Positions 32,377-44,700 of a stretch of DNA of 64,000 bases are shown in pieces. Below the pieces are notes generated by a model. That model worked only from the letters and a program-made list of their open reading frames with translations, searched no databases and was not told the DNA's origin. This DNA comes from Agriotes lineatus (lineage: Eukaryota > Arthropoda > Insecta > Coleoptera > Elateridae). The translations under genes were made by a program, and so were the position numbers. Position 1 is the stretch's first letter, and every line of letters starts with the position of its first letter. The DNA is taken from contig CALNHX010002772.1 of NCBI GenBank assembly GCA_940337035.1, positions 104,241 to 168,240 on the forward strand. Direction: 5' to 3'.

Positions 32377-34838
32377 CGTCCTCGATCCGTGCATGAAGTT
32401 CTAAGGAGCTGGGAAGAAGGGGTGGAGTTAATCTGCGTGTGTTTTTCCCTTCGACAACGTCTAACTGGCTTAGCGGCGGATTCCTTGGTGGTACTGCGAG
32501 ATGAGTGGCCGGTTATCCGTAGATGCCCTTGTGAATCCTCACATGGTGATGATTGGTTGCGAGTCGCATGATCCCTTGTAGCAGGTTCTTGAAACCGGAG
32601 GGGATCTTTCCTTTGCTGGTTCGCTGGCCGTCATGCATCTTTGGGCTAAGTGGTCGCTGAATCCCTATGGAATGATACGCTGCTTGGTGGAGGTATCTCG
32701 ATGAGCGAGATGTTGGGCCGTTGAAGGTCGTTGTTGGGGCCTGGGCGGCGGTGAGAAGCGTTCCGATGGAAGGTGTCGTCAGCCGGGACTCGTGGGGGCG
32801 GTTGTCGGCCTGGGGTGTTAGAAACTTCGGCCAGGACTCCTGGTACCTGGGGCTCGTGTCCAAGCGAAGTCCCTTGGGGCGTGGGCTTTTTCACGTTCTG
32901 GAGCAGATCTGTGGCTGGGCGTACTTCGCCAGTACACGGCTGGTGCGGGCGGAAGCTTGGGGGTCCAGGCGCGGCCAGATCGGTCCTCGGTGACATAAGC
33001 GCGATGCTAGGAGTTCGGGGTCTTGAAGTGCGTGCTTAGGCGGAGTCCTCTCCTTGACGCGGAGATCCTATCCTTCTAGGTGACCCGACTTGCTGACGTG
33101 GAGACGGCTGAGGTGGGACACCTTGTTCGGGGGCTGCTAGGGCTAATCAGACGTGTTGACGTTTGGGTGAGAAGCCAGGTGGATCCTCGTCGTAGAAGGT
33201 GCCGTGCTTGATCTTCCGGAAGTGGGAGCGCGTGACCAGGCGAAGTATGGCGGCGTTGCGGCAGTCCTTACGTGCTGAGTCAATCTGCGGAAGGATACAC
33301 CTCGGTGGCACGCGGTGGGTGCGGGCGGAGGCTTGGGGCATCCTTGGCGCGGACAGATTGACCTTCGGTGGTGGAGGTGGCAAGTCCTAGCTTCGGGGAC
33401 CTGGGGCGCCTGTTCCGGCGGAGTCGTGAGCTTCGGCCTTCTAGTGAGCGTGCTTCTCTGTTGCGCTTCTCGGCGAATTTGCGCTAAGTGCAGGTGCTGG
33501 AGTGCCTGCAGAGAGTTGGTGGCGAGCTTCTGGCAGCAGATTGGCACTGCCGGCCAGAGAGCTGGTGATGAGCTTCTGGTAGCATATTTGAAGTGCTGGC
33601 CAGAGAGCTGGTGTTGGGGCCTTGGTGGCGATGGAAGCGTTCCGATGAAAGGTGTCGTCAGCCGGGACTCGTGGGAGCGGATGTCGACCTGGGGTGTTGG
33701 AAACTTCGGTCAGGACTCCTGGAACCTGGGCTCGTGTCCAAGCGAAGTCCCTTGGCGGCGTGAGCTTATTCACGTGCTGGGGCGGATCTGTGGCCGGGCT
33801 TCGGCGGAACGCGGTTGGTGCCGGCGAAGTTTGAGGGTCCAGTCTTGACCAGATCGCTCCGCGGAGAAGTAAGCGTGATGCCAGGACTTCTGTATCTTGA
33901 AGTGCGTGCTTAGGCGAAGTCCTCTCCTTGACGCGGAGTTTCTGTTTCCCTACGCGACTCGGGTTGCTGACGTGGAGGCGGCTGAGGGGAGACACTTTGG
34001 TCGGGGCTGCTTGGGCTAGTTGGACGCGTTGACGTTTGGAGAAGAAGCTAGGTGGATCCTCGTCGTAAAAGGGGCTGTGCCTGATGTTCCGGAAGCGGGC
34101 GCACGTGACCAGGCGAAGTATGGTGGTGTTGCGGCATTCCTCACGTGCTGGGTGGATCTGCGGAAGGATACACCTCGGCGGCACGCGGTGGGTGCGGGTG
34201 GAGGCTTGGGGTATCCTTGGCGCGGACAGATTGACCCTCGGTGGCGGAGGCGGCAAGTCATAGCTTCGGGGACCTGTTGTGCGTGTTCCGGTGGAGTTGT
34301 GGGCTTGGGCCTTTCAGCGAGCGCTGTTCCCCTGTTGCTCTTCTCGGTGAGTTTGTGCTGCGTGCAGGTGCTGGAGCTTCTGCAGAGAGTTGGCGGCGAG
34401 CTTCTGGCAGCATATTTGAAGTGTTGGCCAGAGAGCTGGTGCTGAGCTTCTGGTAGCACATTGGCGGTGCAGGCCAGAAAGCTGGTGATGAGGGATCCTT
34501 GAGATTGCTGTGAATCGTTGTGGATCATGGTTGTTGGTGGTGATGTTGTTGATGTTTGTTTTGGGCGCCACTGGGTGTTTTCTACCACTCCCAGAAGTGG
34601 TGTTGGTCGTCTTCATTCATCTCGGTTTGCACTGGGTTGAGACACTGTGGTGGTGTCCTCTGTCCACATGGAAACGGAGATGCGCTGTCTTTTATGACTC
34701 CCGAGTGATGCGGGCTGACACTTGGTTGCGGTGTCTGCTGAGGTTCCTTGTTGGTCCTCGGCGGAGTTGCGTCCATCCTTCTTCGTCGACTTCACCATTG
34801 TAGTGGGCGTGACTTCCCTCTGGTGTCCACCAAAGGTT
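32377..34838 (-). other. non-coding internal region of element A
   Basis: GC-rich compared with the rest of the window. It is mostly a tandem duplication (32731-34490) followed by unique sequence to the PBS. All open frames here, up to 271 codons, are proline/arginine-rich with no known domain and are not called. Confidence 0.6.
32731..34490. repeat. ~875-bp imperfect tandem duplication
   Basis: Unit 1 is 32731-33612 and unit 2 is 33613-34490. Matching points are GGTGTCGTCAGCCGGGACTC at 32772 and 33651 (offset 879) and GTTGACGTTTGG at 33155 and 34028 (offset 873). Each unit ends in a ~50-bp minirepeat containing GGCCAGAGAGCTGGTG. Confidence 0.85.
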
Positions 34839-34861
34839 GGCCCCACGTTCCGGGCGACAAT
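34839..34861 (-). other. primer-binding-like site of element A
   Basis: Minus-strand TTGTCGCCCGGAACGTGGGG directly follows the LTR. It resembles the TGGCGCCCAACGTGGGGC-type sites of insect LTR elements. The tRNA was not identified. Confidence 0.6.
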
Positions 34862-36845
34862 TAACAAGCCTACGTCTAAGCTCAGCGGTAGGGTTACTTC
34901 AATGGCGTCGGTTTCGGAAGAGGAGGTTGGGCGTTACCCTCAGCTAGACACTGGATTTGATTGGAACAAAGTTTATTATATTTACACTAACTAACATACA
35001 AATAAGCTTAGAACTAGGTAACATATATGTACAGAAAAAGAAAAGAAAATGGCGGATGGGCATCCGCAATTGGAAGCGGGTGTGGTCCTTCGGAGGCGGT
35101 GCCGGCGGCTTCCTCCAGTGGTTGCAGCGGCGGCGGTGGCGACTGGCGACGGGGCGGCGAGCTGAGAGCAGCGGCGGCGGCAACGTCGGCGGCAGTGCTG
35201 ATCTCCTTGGCGGAGGCGGCGGTTGGCGGCTTCCCTCGGCGGTTGCAGCGGCGGCGGTGGCGACTGGCGACGGGGCGGCGGGCTGTGAGCAGCGGCGGCG
35301 GCAACGTCGGCGGCAGTGCGGAGGCGGCGGCTGGCGGCTTCCTTCTGCGGTTGCAGCGGCGGCGGTGGCGACTGGCGACGGGGCGGCGGGCTTTGAGCAG
35401 CGGCGGCGGCAACGTCGGCGGCAGTGCGGATCTCCGGGGCGGAGGCGGCGGCTGGCGGCTTCCTTCGGCGGTTGCAGCGGCGGCGGTGGCGACTGGCGAC
35501 GGAGCGGCGGGCTGTGAGCAGCGGCGGCGGCAACGTCGGCGGCAGTGCTGATCTCCTGGGCGGAGGCGGCGGCTGGCGAAAGTGGCTTTCCAAAGACGGC
35601 AGGCAGCAGAGTCCAATGCGTAGGATTGGCTCTAAGTCCACGAGGGTGATAGGCTCTGGAGAGGCTGGAGCGGCTAGCTGGTCCTGGAAGCTGAAGTGGC
35701 TCGAACTCCAAGTCCCACGAAGACGGCAGACAGCTAAGTCCAGTAGATGAAACGGCTGGTGGTCCTGGAGCTGAAGTGGCTGCTGGTGGTCCTGGAAGCT
35801 GAAGTGGCTGCTGGTGGACTCTCCTGGGTTGAGTTGCTGCTGGATTGACCCGCCGAGGCAGAGTGATTTCTTACTGCTAGCGTCTGACTATTTAAAGGAG
35901 CCAGTCCTTTGTCCAACGCGATCTCGACGCTCATTGGTCGAAGTAGAAGGGATGTTTTGCCCGATTTCGATATATTTCGGAATTATAGCGTTTAATTGAG
36001 CGGCGTGATCAATTATCGACTTGATTTGAGTCGCAATCAATAGTTGTCGAAATGCCGATTCTAACGACACCCAATTTGCTATGTTTTGAGTAAAAATTAG
36101 CTCAACTTGGAATTTTTAATTCAGTGTTCCGCGTAAAGCTTAATTAAGTATTACTCTTATGGCGTATGTTACAAAGTTTATTATGCTTCGATCGGTTGCG
36201 CGCTATTTTTATAAGACTTTTGAGACCAATTACGCTTTTCTGGGATGCTTCCTTCGTTAATTATACTTTAATTTGTAATATTGTATCCTTGCCCGCTGTA
36301 TTTTGTCGTGGCCCTGATTTCTCTGTTACAAAGATGCGTTTCTGCTGGGCCGCTGAATTTTCGGCCGTTCACTCGGGCGTGCTCCAGCCGCATGTATTTG
36401 CTGTCTGATGGAAAAATTGCTTTTACTCCACCTGTATATGTGCTAGCGCCCTGTGGTTTGTTTTATTAGGTGGCGGTTGATTTTTCCTATCTTCAGGTAC
36501 CCTTATGTGGGGTTTTGGATTTGGCGCACTCTGATTTAAGCGCGTTTTAGTGATCGAACTGGGTTTATTAATTTTCGCTGCGGCGCCGTTTGGTCGGCTT
36601 TCGTTGTTGAGGTTCGGCCATCCGTTGGCCCTTTTATTGCAGCGGTTTATACTTGCGAATTGGGGGCTTCTTTGAGTTCGCGTGCCGCGATTTATTGTTT
36701 TATGGGGGTAACGGTTTTCTTACAATTTTTGTAGGATCGAGGCGATTTGCTGGTGAACAGATGTATGAGCTCTTTGTTTCGTTCGCCGTGTACTTGGCGA
36801 CGTAAATTTCCTTTGTTGCCTTGTTCTGTTCACCGATTCATATTA
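34862..36845 (-). repeat. 5' LTR of element A
   Basis: Same length as 30376-32359. Differences noticed: two near 35735, GATATATTTC against GATAGATTTC near 35970, GAATTGGGGGC against GAATTTGGGGC near 36660, and TATTA against TAGTA at the end. Confidence 0.9.
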
Positions 36846-36849
36846 CGGT

Positions 36850-37859
36850 ATTATATCAGTATGATTAATTAGAGATTCTTTTCATTTGAAATGTATTTCT
36901 ACGTATATTTTCAGAAAAAGTATGGAAAGATATATTTTCCAACTTACGTTAACTAGCGTTTTCACACATGTTTTTTTTTCTTTTAAGACATTTTTAATGC
37001 TTTACTAGAGATTGACGCTATGACATATATTAAACAAATGGCAATTAAAATTCAACGCCGATATTGAAATGCTTACTACATACGGGGGCCTCTCAAACAG
37101 AAAAGTTTTCAGCTTAACAAGCCGACGTCTGCGTTGATTGCTTATGTTCATTCCATCTAAATTTACAACTAGAGGCGCTGTTAGCGCGTATGAATTAAGG
37201 TAACTAAATCACGTTAGCTCCCCTTAACACAGGTAAGGAATTTCGGTGATATTTCTGTTAAACCAACTCGGTTTTTCACTGGCGTGCAGAAGCAGTTTAT
37301 ATTGCGGCTAAAAACGATCATCTTCCTAACATCTAACCTAGAGAAATAATTGTGCCTTCGCATTTCGAAGGGTAAATTAATAATAAAACTGTTATGTGTA
37401 CACTTATTAGTAGCGCCTATGATCAATCCGACGTTGACAAACTCCTTCTTCGAACCTGTCAAATTGTGTTTCCCTAACTGCAGTAAAGCCAAAGACAAAA
37501 TAATATACTACTCTTATAAAGATATCCTACTCAATGCGTTTCTTTTTGACAATAAATTTTAAACTAGTTTGCTCCCCCTGGGTATTGGTTCAAGAAAGTG
37601 TGTGAAGGAAAGGCGCAAAATTCATATTCTTTGCATATTTTATTTTTATTATTTTACATACTGTTAATTAACAAAATGTAGACGAGAAAACATTTTTAAA
37701 TTTTATTAACAAAAATATTAAATAAAATGTTAACAAAGCACTGAACTTTACAACATTGCCACTATTATACCTAAATATACGAGTAGTATAAAAATTATAT
37801 CTAAAATTACTAAAGAAATACAACTTGTGCATACAGTAATTATGGTATACATTCTTCTT
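36850..37859. other. unannotated stretch
   Basis: No gene recognised. TTAACAAGCCGACGTCT at 37116-37132 differs by one base from the start of LTR A and may be a scrap of a related LTR. Confidence 0.4.
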
Positions 37860-38935
37860 CCCTTCTTCTTCAGGTGCCGTCTCCTCTAAGGAGGTTGGGA
37901 ATCATTGTGGCTGCTCGTACTTTCGATGCTGCTGATCTTAATAGTTGTGTTGAAGTGCAGTTATACCAGTCTCGCAGGTTCCGCAGCCATGATATGCGTC
38001 GTCTTCCTACACTTCTCTTTCCGTGTATTCTTCCTTGAATGATCAATCGGAGCAGCTCATATTTTCCCCTCTCATAACATGTCCTAGATATCGGAGTTTT
38101 CTCATCTTTATATGGTTTAGGATCTCTAGATCTTTGAACATTCGTCTGAGGACCTCTGTATTCGTTATTCTGTCCGTCCACGATATTTTAAGCAGTCTCC
38201 TGTAAGTCCACATTTCAAACTACTGAAGTTTTTAAATTGTTGTGGCTTTCAATGTCCACACTTCCATTCTATAGAGCAAGATCGAAGACACGTAACATCT
38301 AAGCATTCTTACGTTGAGAGGCAGGCTAAGCTCTCTACTACAATGTACTCTTTCCATTCTCTTAAAGGTGCTTCTCGCTTTCCCAGTTTTCTGTTTTATT
38401 TCTTCGGCATGGTCGTTGTTCTTTGTAATTATTGTTCCCATGTAAGTAAATTTTGTTACTTTTTCTATGGTATGTCCATTGATATGTAAAAATTCATTTC
38501 TGGTAGGTTTTTTTATTACAGTCATGAATTTGGTTTTGCTTTAGTTTAGATATAGGCCCCTTTTTTCGCTGTTTTCATTAACTTTCTCGACTAATCTCTG
38601 CAGATCTATGATGTTTTCTGCGATCAGAATTATATCGTCAGCGAATCTTACATTATTAATTGGTAGTCCATCGATCTTTATACCCGCTCTTTTGTTTTCC
38701 AGAGTCTCTTGCATAATATCTTCTAAATACAGGTTAAACAGTGTTGCCGAGAGTACGCACCCCTTTCTTACTCATCTTTCAATTTCAATTTCTTCTGATG
38801 TTTCTTGTCCAATTCTCGTTTAGATTTTTGTCTGTAGTATATATTCTTTATGATGCTAATGTCTTCAGGGCCTAGGTTTTTCTTCTCTGGGAGATGAATG
38901 AGGTAATCTTGTCGCACATTTTCGACAGGCAACAA
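37860..38935 (-). pseudogene. 5'-truncated LINE, reverse transcriptase C-terminal half
   Basis: Minus-strand blocks are VENVRQDYLIHLPEKK, KGCVLSATLFNLYLEDI, the catalytic FADD in NNVRFADDIILIAEN (38634-38645), an in-frame TAA before SKTKFMTV, HINGHTIEKVTKFTYMGTII and MLRCYVSSILLYRMEVWTL. After a frameshift, KYELLRLIIQGRIHGKRSVG and RRRISWLRNLRDWY follow. The tail is GAAGAAGAAGG. The protein copied RNA into DNA. The endonuclease and first RT motifs are missing. The clade (RTE/CR1/jockey side) is not resolved. Two stops and at least one frameshift. Confidence 0.85.
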
Positions 38936-39932
38936 GCCGCGGCTTCGCTTTGCCTTGTACTGGCATACCTCAAATGTTAATAGGTCCTTACATTCCTTGT
39001 TACTTAAATAGCTATTATTTACTTTTGCGGGCGCGGTATTTTATAAAATTCTCGTGCAATTTTTTTAAGGGATCGTTATTTAATTGATTTAAAACAAGCG
39101 GGAGGTGGTGTGTTCCATTTAATATATTATGAAATTACTTTAACCAAGAATGCATAATTGTTTTCAACGTCAAATCAATCATAAGTGTTTTGTAATTTTT
39201 GTATGTACGAAACAATAACGAACGAAATGCGAGCTTTATTTTCAATGTTGGATTTCAAGAATAAATACTATAATGGAAGATGTGAGATGTACGGAAGAGA
39301 TTTACTAATTAAATATCACATTTGCCTTACAGAGTCAGCAAAAGCTTTATTAGGATATCGTAAAGTGCGCTAAATTGGTTTATTCTTTGGCCATTATTAA
39401 ATTAAAACTTGCGTCATTAATCTTAAAAGAGAGTAAGCTCGCTTTATAATTCTTGCAGTTGTTAGTAACTTTTAAAATCTTTTTCCAATGGAACCTGTTG
39501 GAGACACAGTGATTGAGTATCTCAGGGATTTTAAAATAAATAACACTTGGTGCTATTGAATTGAATTTATTTGAGTTATGCAGCTCCTGAAAAGTTGGTC
39601 CAGTCGCACCGTAAGCCAATACCCAACTGACCATTACATTTCTACCTAAACTTAAACCAAGGGTAGGTGGGGCGAAAATCGGCATTGAGTTATTGCTGTG
39701 AACATGCCGCCCACCTTGAAAGCTCGAAAGCTTTTAATAAGTAACTGTATACATTTAAAATGATTTAAATTGATAGTAGAAGGAGATGACCGGTTCTAGC
39801 GCACTCCTCATCCTCAGTTTGTGAGTTAAGTCTATCTCTTTCTAACACATGGGCTTATATGGGAGCTGGCTTTGTCTAACACGCAGTTGTACCAACACAC
39901 AGTATGCTTCATAAGAAAGTACATGTAACTAG
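38936..39932. other. unannotated stretch
   Basis: No recognised gene. A 101-codon minus frame at 39380-39685 has no motif. Confidence 0.4.
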
Positions 39933-39933
39933 A

Positions 39934-40088
39934 GAAAAGTCCCTAGATTTAAATAAGTTACTAGATTTGGATGTGTGAGCAGCAAAAAGTCCCTAGATTT
40001 AAATAAGTTACTAGATTTGGATGTGAGAGCAGCAAAAAGTCCCTAGATTTAAATAAGTAACGAGATTTGCATATGTCGCTAGAAAAAG
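39934..40088. repeat. 50-bp tandem repeat, about three copies
   Basis: GTCCCTAGATTTAAATAAGT recurs at 39939, 39989 and 40039. The first two units are almost identical and the third is decayed after position 40058. Confidence 0.92.
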
Positions 40089-40089
40089 T

Positions 40090-41717
40090 GTCGAGATTTG
40101 AAAAGATCATTAAATGTGGTAAATTTAGTAGACTCTTCTGATACCTAATGACCCAATACAATTGACAGATCACCGAAGCCGAGAAATGAAATTACCAGTA
40201 ACAACACAACAGCGAGTTTTGCAGGCTCGTCTTAACGATGTGTCTAGGTAATTTCACACTTTCGTAAAAGCGTCCCAGCCTCAAGCCGATAAAGATCATA
40301 AGACATTCGGTTCTGCACGCACACATCTACCACTTGTTATAATATCTACTTAATCCTAATATAGCAAGTGCCCATCTAAACTTATGCAGGAAGCAGGAAG
40401 TAAACTACCAATAGTAGCAGAAATCTGGCTCACTCCTCGATTTAAGTATTCAATTTAAGCTTATTCATATTGAAACGTTTCATAAAGCTAAGAAATAAAA
40501 CACACATTCAACATAGGATTATTTCATTTAACTTTTATATACATGTCACAAGTTAAACCATAACATACAATAGTATTTATTCCTTATAGCTAGTGTATTA
40601 TATTAGCTCGATTAAAATACAAATTAGATATTCAGACTGTTTAACAACCATGTGATAATTTAACAAACGTGAGATCGATATATTTTCAGAATATTGTGGA
40701 AAAGTAAGTCGACTCTTAATAAACTCTCTGCAGATACGTCTTACACAATAACATCGCTAATCATACAAATTAAACAAGAGCGCACAGCTGATCTGCAGAC
40801 ACTCTGCAGACATATATGGTATAATATCCTTATTAATTTAATAGTTACAACTTCAGCAAAACCATACAATTATGTATACCCCATACAATACAATACCACC
40901 TCTTATAGCACGATTATTCTTACGTTATATAAATATACGATATATCGGAGATATTAATATCTCCAACATATGCATCGGAATTAAATGTTCGGTAGAATAC
41001 CGGCAGCACTGAGGGGGTTTTACAGCTGCCTTCTTCAGCTTAGAGTCTAAAAAGTACTAGGGCGTTATTAGCGCAAATATACCTAACACGATTCAAACCT
41101 ACCGCCTGAAACGAAGTGGATGAGGTAACCAAACACTGTATATGACCAACTCAGCCACAACGCCTCTACATTATTACTATATACCCGTAGGGTGTTATGA
41201 GTAATCTTCGGGCGCACCCCGAGCCGGTGACCAGCCTAACTCGTTGAATTGAAAAAAGGATACTCATTAGAGGGGGGCTATAGCCGCGTATTAGTATGGT
41301 TACCAGAAAATGTATGACAATCCATGATAGTAGTATAATAATCAGATGCTATACCAACTGTGTCTACACCAATACAATTTGATCTAGTTTAATTAACGAA
41401 CAGAGTGGCTACTAATCGCAAACCCATCTACATAGTACAACTGTAACTGTTTCCAAATATAAAGATACTAAGTATTAATAATTGATAGTGCATACAGCAC
41501 TCAATTTTACATTGTTTGTAAGTATTCCATTTCATGAAAAACAACTGTACGATTAGCAATCGCTCTATAGGTACATATTATACAAAAAACGATAATCAAC
41601 CTAATAGCTACAACTTAAATTTAAAAACATATTCAATAGACAACGAAACCTCGTCTTACTTTTTGATGCTCCGGCGAGTTGATAAAACAGTATGGGTAAT
41701 ACATTCTACTGGTGAAT
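40090..41717. other. unannotated stretch, possibly Polinton flank
   Basis: Nothing recognised. It is downstream of the Polinton polymerase on the minus strand, where other Polinton genes would lie, but no integrase, ATPase, protease or capsid motif was seen. Confidence 0.4.
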
Positions 41718-44700
41718 TTATGTATTTAGTAGCTGAGCAATTTTGTAGTGCCCCCAAGCCAGAGTGTTACCGCCCGCGTCGGGGATGATGTATCTTTTAT
41801 CATCTTCAGAAGATAGAGCCACCTTGTTTTTTAACTCAGTATACACTTGATGTTTATGAGATCTAAACGTTTTTACTTTCTTGTAAACTATTTTATTACG
41901 TAGAACAACATCCTTATAATCAGTCATAGTAAGTTCATTCTTTACTACAGATGACTGGATTCCCTTAGCTTTTTTCGTAAATTCACCCTCTACATATACA
42001 ATATATGCTTTAGCACCGGTCCCGACGAACTCCCATAGAACTTTCCCTCCGTATTCATCCTTCATCTTCCCAATTATAGATTTTGTTTTAGGTATCCCGA
42101 ACTGGTTGTCTACTGAATAGTTAGAAGTATCGAAAACCTCAATATTATTTTTGATATCTTCATAAAAATTAGGTGTAAATACTTCTAGCACCAATGAATC
42201 CGTATCGCTGTAGGCGAGAGTGGCGTTTTCACCATATTTTAGTTTAATGAAGTTATAATAAAAATCATACATAATAAGTTTAGCCAAATCTAAACAAAAT
42301 CCTATATAAATAGGTTTATCATATCGGACATGTAATTTCTCCATCTGTATAGCCACTAAATTTTCGGAAAAGATAATCGACTCTTTAAAATTTGGTTTAC
42401 TAATTAACGCTGCTGCCCCCAGCCTTCTTCCCAAATTTTCCCAGTGGATTACTAATTTAATATCCGATCGTTTGTCAACATTTTCCATCGTTTTACCAAA
42501 TACAGAATTATTCATTAGCTTATAGAATGTTTTTTCAAATTCATTAGCCGCTCGGTTTCTTTTTTCCGTGTTCAAATCTACATATTTTTTTAACCACTGT
42601 GATTGGTTGAATGATAAAATGCGATTAATTTTCCGCAATTTTAAACCGGCATTTAATAATTGTTTGAGGTTCCTATAGTGAATTACATATTTCTCTGTTG
42701 AATTTAAATTAGCTATAAGTTTAGGAAGCTTGGAATTTGGTGGAACCATATTTTCAGGTGTAAATGGAATATCGTTGTGATGATCATGTAGTGATTTTGG
42801 GTAATCTAAATCTACTTCCAGCACATATGTATTATCTGTAACCTCATTTACCTTGCGGTGTCGAGGCTGGTGTTTTATGTTATTTCCAAAATATTGAAAT
42901 CTTCAATTGCTTTTTTAGACAACCAATGAAAGTTTCCGGTAGGTAGAGACATAGATAAAAATGCACTATAAAGATTTGTGGCGTCTAGATAGGATAGAAA
43001 AGATGTCTGTTTATCAGGATTAAAGGTTGACATGTACGGGTTATTGGCTTCAACCACTCGTTTACTGCACTGACATAAACCCCCACGAATACCCCTTTTA
43101 AAGAAGTGCAGCATGTCTATATCGGATAATAATTCCAGTATATTTTAACATCGTATCCCAACTTAAACCTGGCGCGGTAAAAAAATGACATGGATCTAAT
43201 TTATATGTCTCCATACAAACATTCCTAAAGTTTTCGAAAACATCGGCCAACAATAAAACGTCAGACTTCAGGTAAATATCTGAATACTCCCCCAGGGTTT
43301 TGCAGTCAAAAACCTGCCACACCTTTTGCGCACGCCGATATTCCGCCTCCGTTATGTCAGTGTTAGTTAAATCATTATAAAATTTTTAGCGTGATGGTAA
43401 CACCCCATCGTCTAATTTTGAAAAATCATCGATGTATGACTAAGGGAACACGCCTTTCTGTCTAATTAAATTAAACGTTTTCTCCTCACTAAAACTTTTT
43501 ATTTCTACACAGCTCATCACTTAAATTTTCCGCCAGTTTGGCTAACCCCATAGGCATAAATCTAAATGAGTCTAAAAATCTAATTTTAATGTATTTATCC
43601 GACGTAACTCCTTTAGAATCCTTTATTTTATCGACAAGTAAATCTTTTGTGAACGATATATATTTCTCCTTGTTTTCAGGTATCACATCTATTCTTCCTT
43701 CATCTGAACCTAATGCTTTCACGAAAAGGTGGGCATCATAATTAGATAGGTTGTGAAAGAGTACAGGGATATGATTTGGGAGTTTATAATTTAAATTACA
43801 AGTAACATGTGCAGGTCCGCGATAATATCCTGTTAAATGACAATGATCCTCATTTTCTTTAAAAGGTTTCTCACATATATGACAATTTACGGCTATCTTA
43901 TGGGCCACTTCCTCTATCTCCGTCAGTTTATTCATAGGTAACATATGTTTTAAATGTTCATTGTAAATTCCTCTAATATCAGCCTCCAATCGCTGACAAA
44001 ATACTTCAACACAATCCGAACCCCGATACAATTCTAATTTAGATAGAGAATCATCGTACGAACATTTTATGTAGTACGCGAAACTGTAGGGTATATGCAT
44101 TTTGGTTTTTTCTGTATGTGAAGTACTATCATTTTGTTGACAATGTTCGATTGGTACCGCCATCGCTTCAAAGTCCCCGTAGATAGAGAACGGATGTTTC
44201 AGTTGCTTTTCAAAAGCTTCAAATTTTAAAATATTTTGCGGTACCGTATTTCCGAATTTATCAACTCGAGGTTCCATTGTTGGTAGTATAACCCTGATGT
44301 GTCGACAATCATTCTCTTGATGTGCAGCTAAACGTTCCGAGCTCGTGAAATTTACTAAGCAACCATCACACAAGAACTTTCGATGTTCCACCTTCGACAA
44401 CTGACTCCTAACAAGTCTTGATAAATTCTTAATGAGACAGTAGTGCCACAGCCCATCATCATTATCGACTAACAGTAGATTGATATGAGTATTCCTCCTC
44501 GTTTTAGTGAAATGGAGCGGTCCGATGACTTCAAAGCTCATTTTTCCATCCTTGTAAACTGAATTTAAGCCGTAGACATTTACGGAAATATCATTTAGCT
44601 CTTCAAATTTATTGATATCTTTCAGTTTAACCGGAAACTCGATATCGTTAAAATTAAGATCGTTTTCGTACATCACATATTTAGATACACGTTGAGGGTC

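Larger units (their letters stand above)
30376..36845 (-). mobile_element. LTR element A: young, large, non-coding (LARD-like), minus strand
   Basis: Two LTRs of identical length (1984 bp) flank 2502 bp. CGGT at 30372-30375 and again at 36846-36849 is a probable 4-bp target duplication. On the minus strand the upstream LTR (34862-36845) is followed directly by a PBS-like TTGTCGCCCGGAACGTGGGG, and a polypurine tract AAAGGAGGGGGGAA precedes the downstream LTR. I noticed five base differences between LTRs. No gag, protease, RT, RNase H or integrase motif is present in any frame, so it must use proteins from another element. This architecture fits a large retrotransposon derivative. Confidence 0.88.

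Noticed and set aside
33143..34867. Frames of 100-271 codons in the interior of element A as possible gag
   Set aside because: No zinc knuckle, protease or RT motif. They occur in several frames at once and follow the tandem duplication.
39934..40088. Possible CRISPR-like array
   Set aside because: Contiguous 50-bp tandem units without spacers in a eukaryotic window.
41534..41788. 84-codon plus frame at the Polinton 3' end
   Set aside because: Partly antisense to the polymerase and has no motif.
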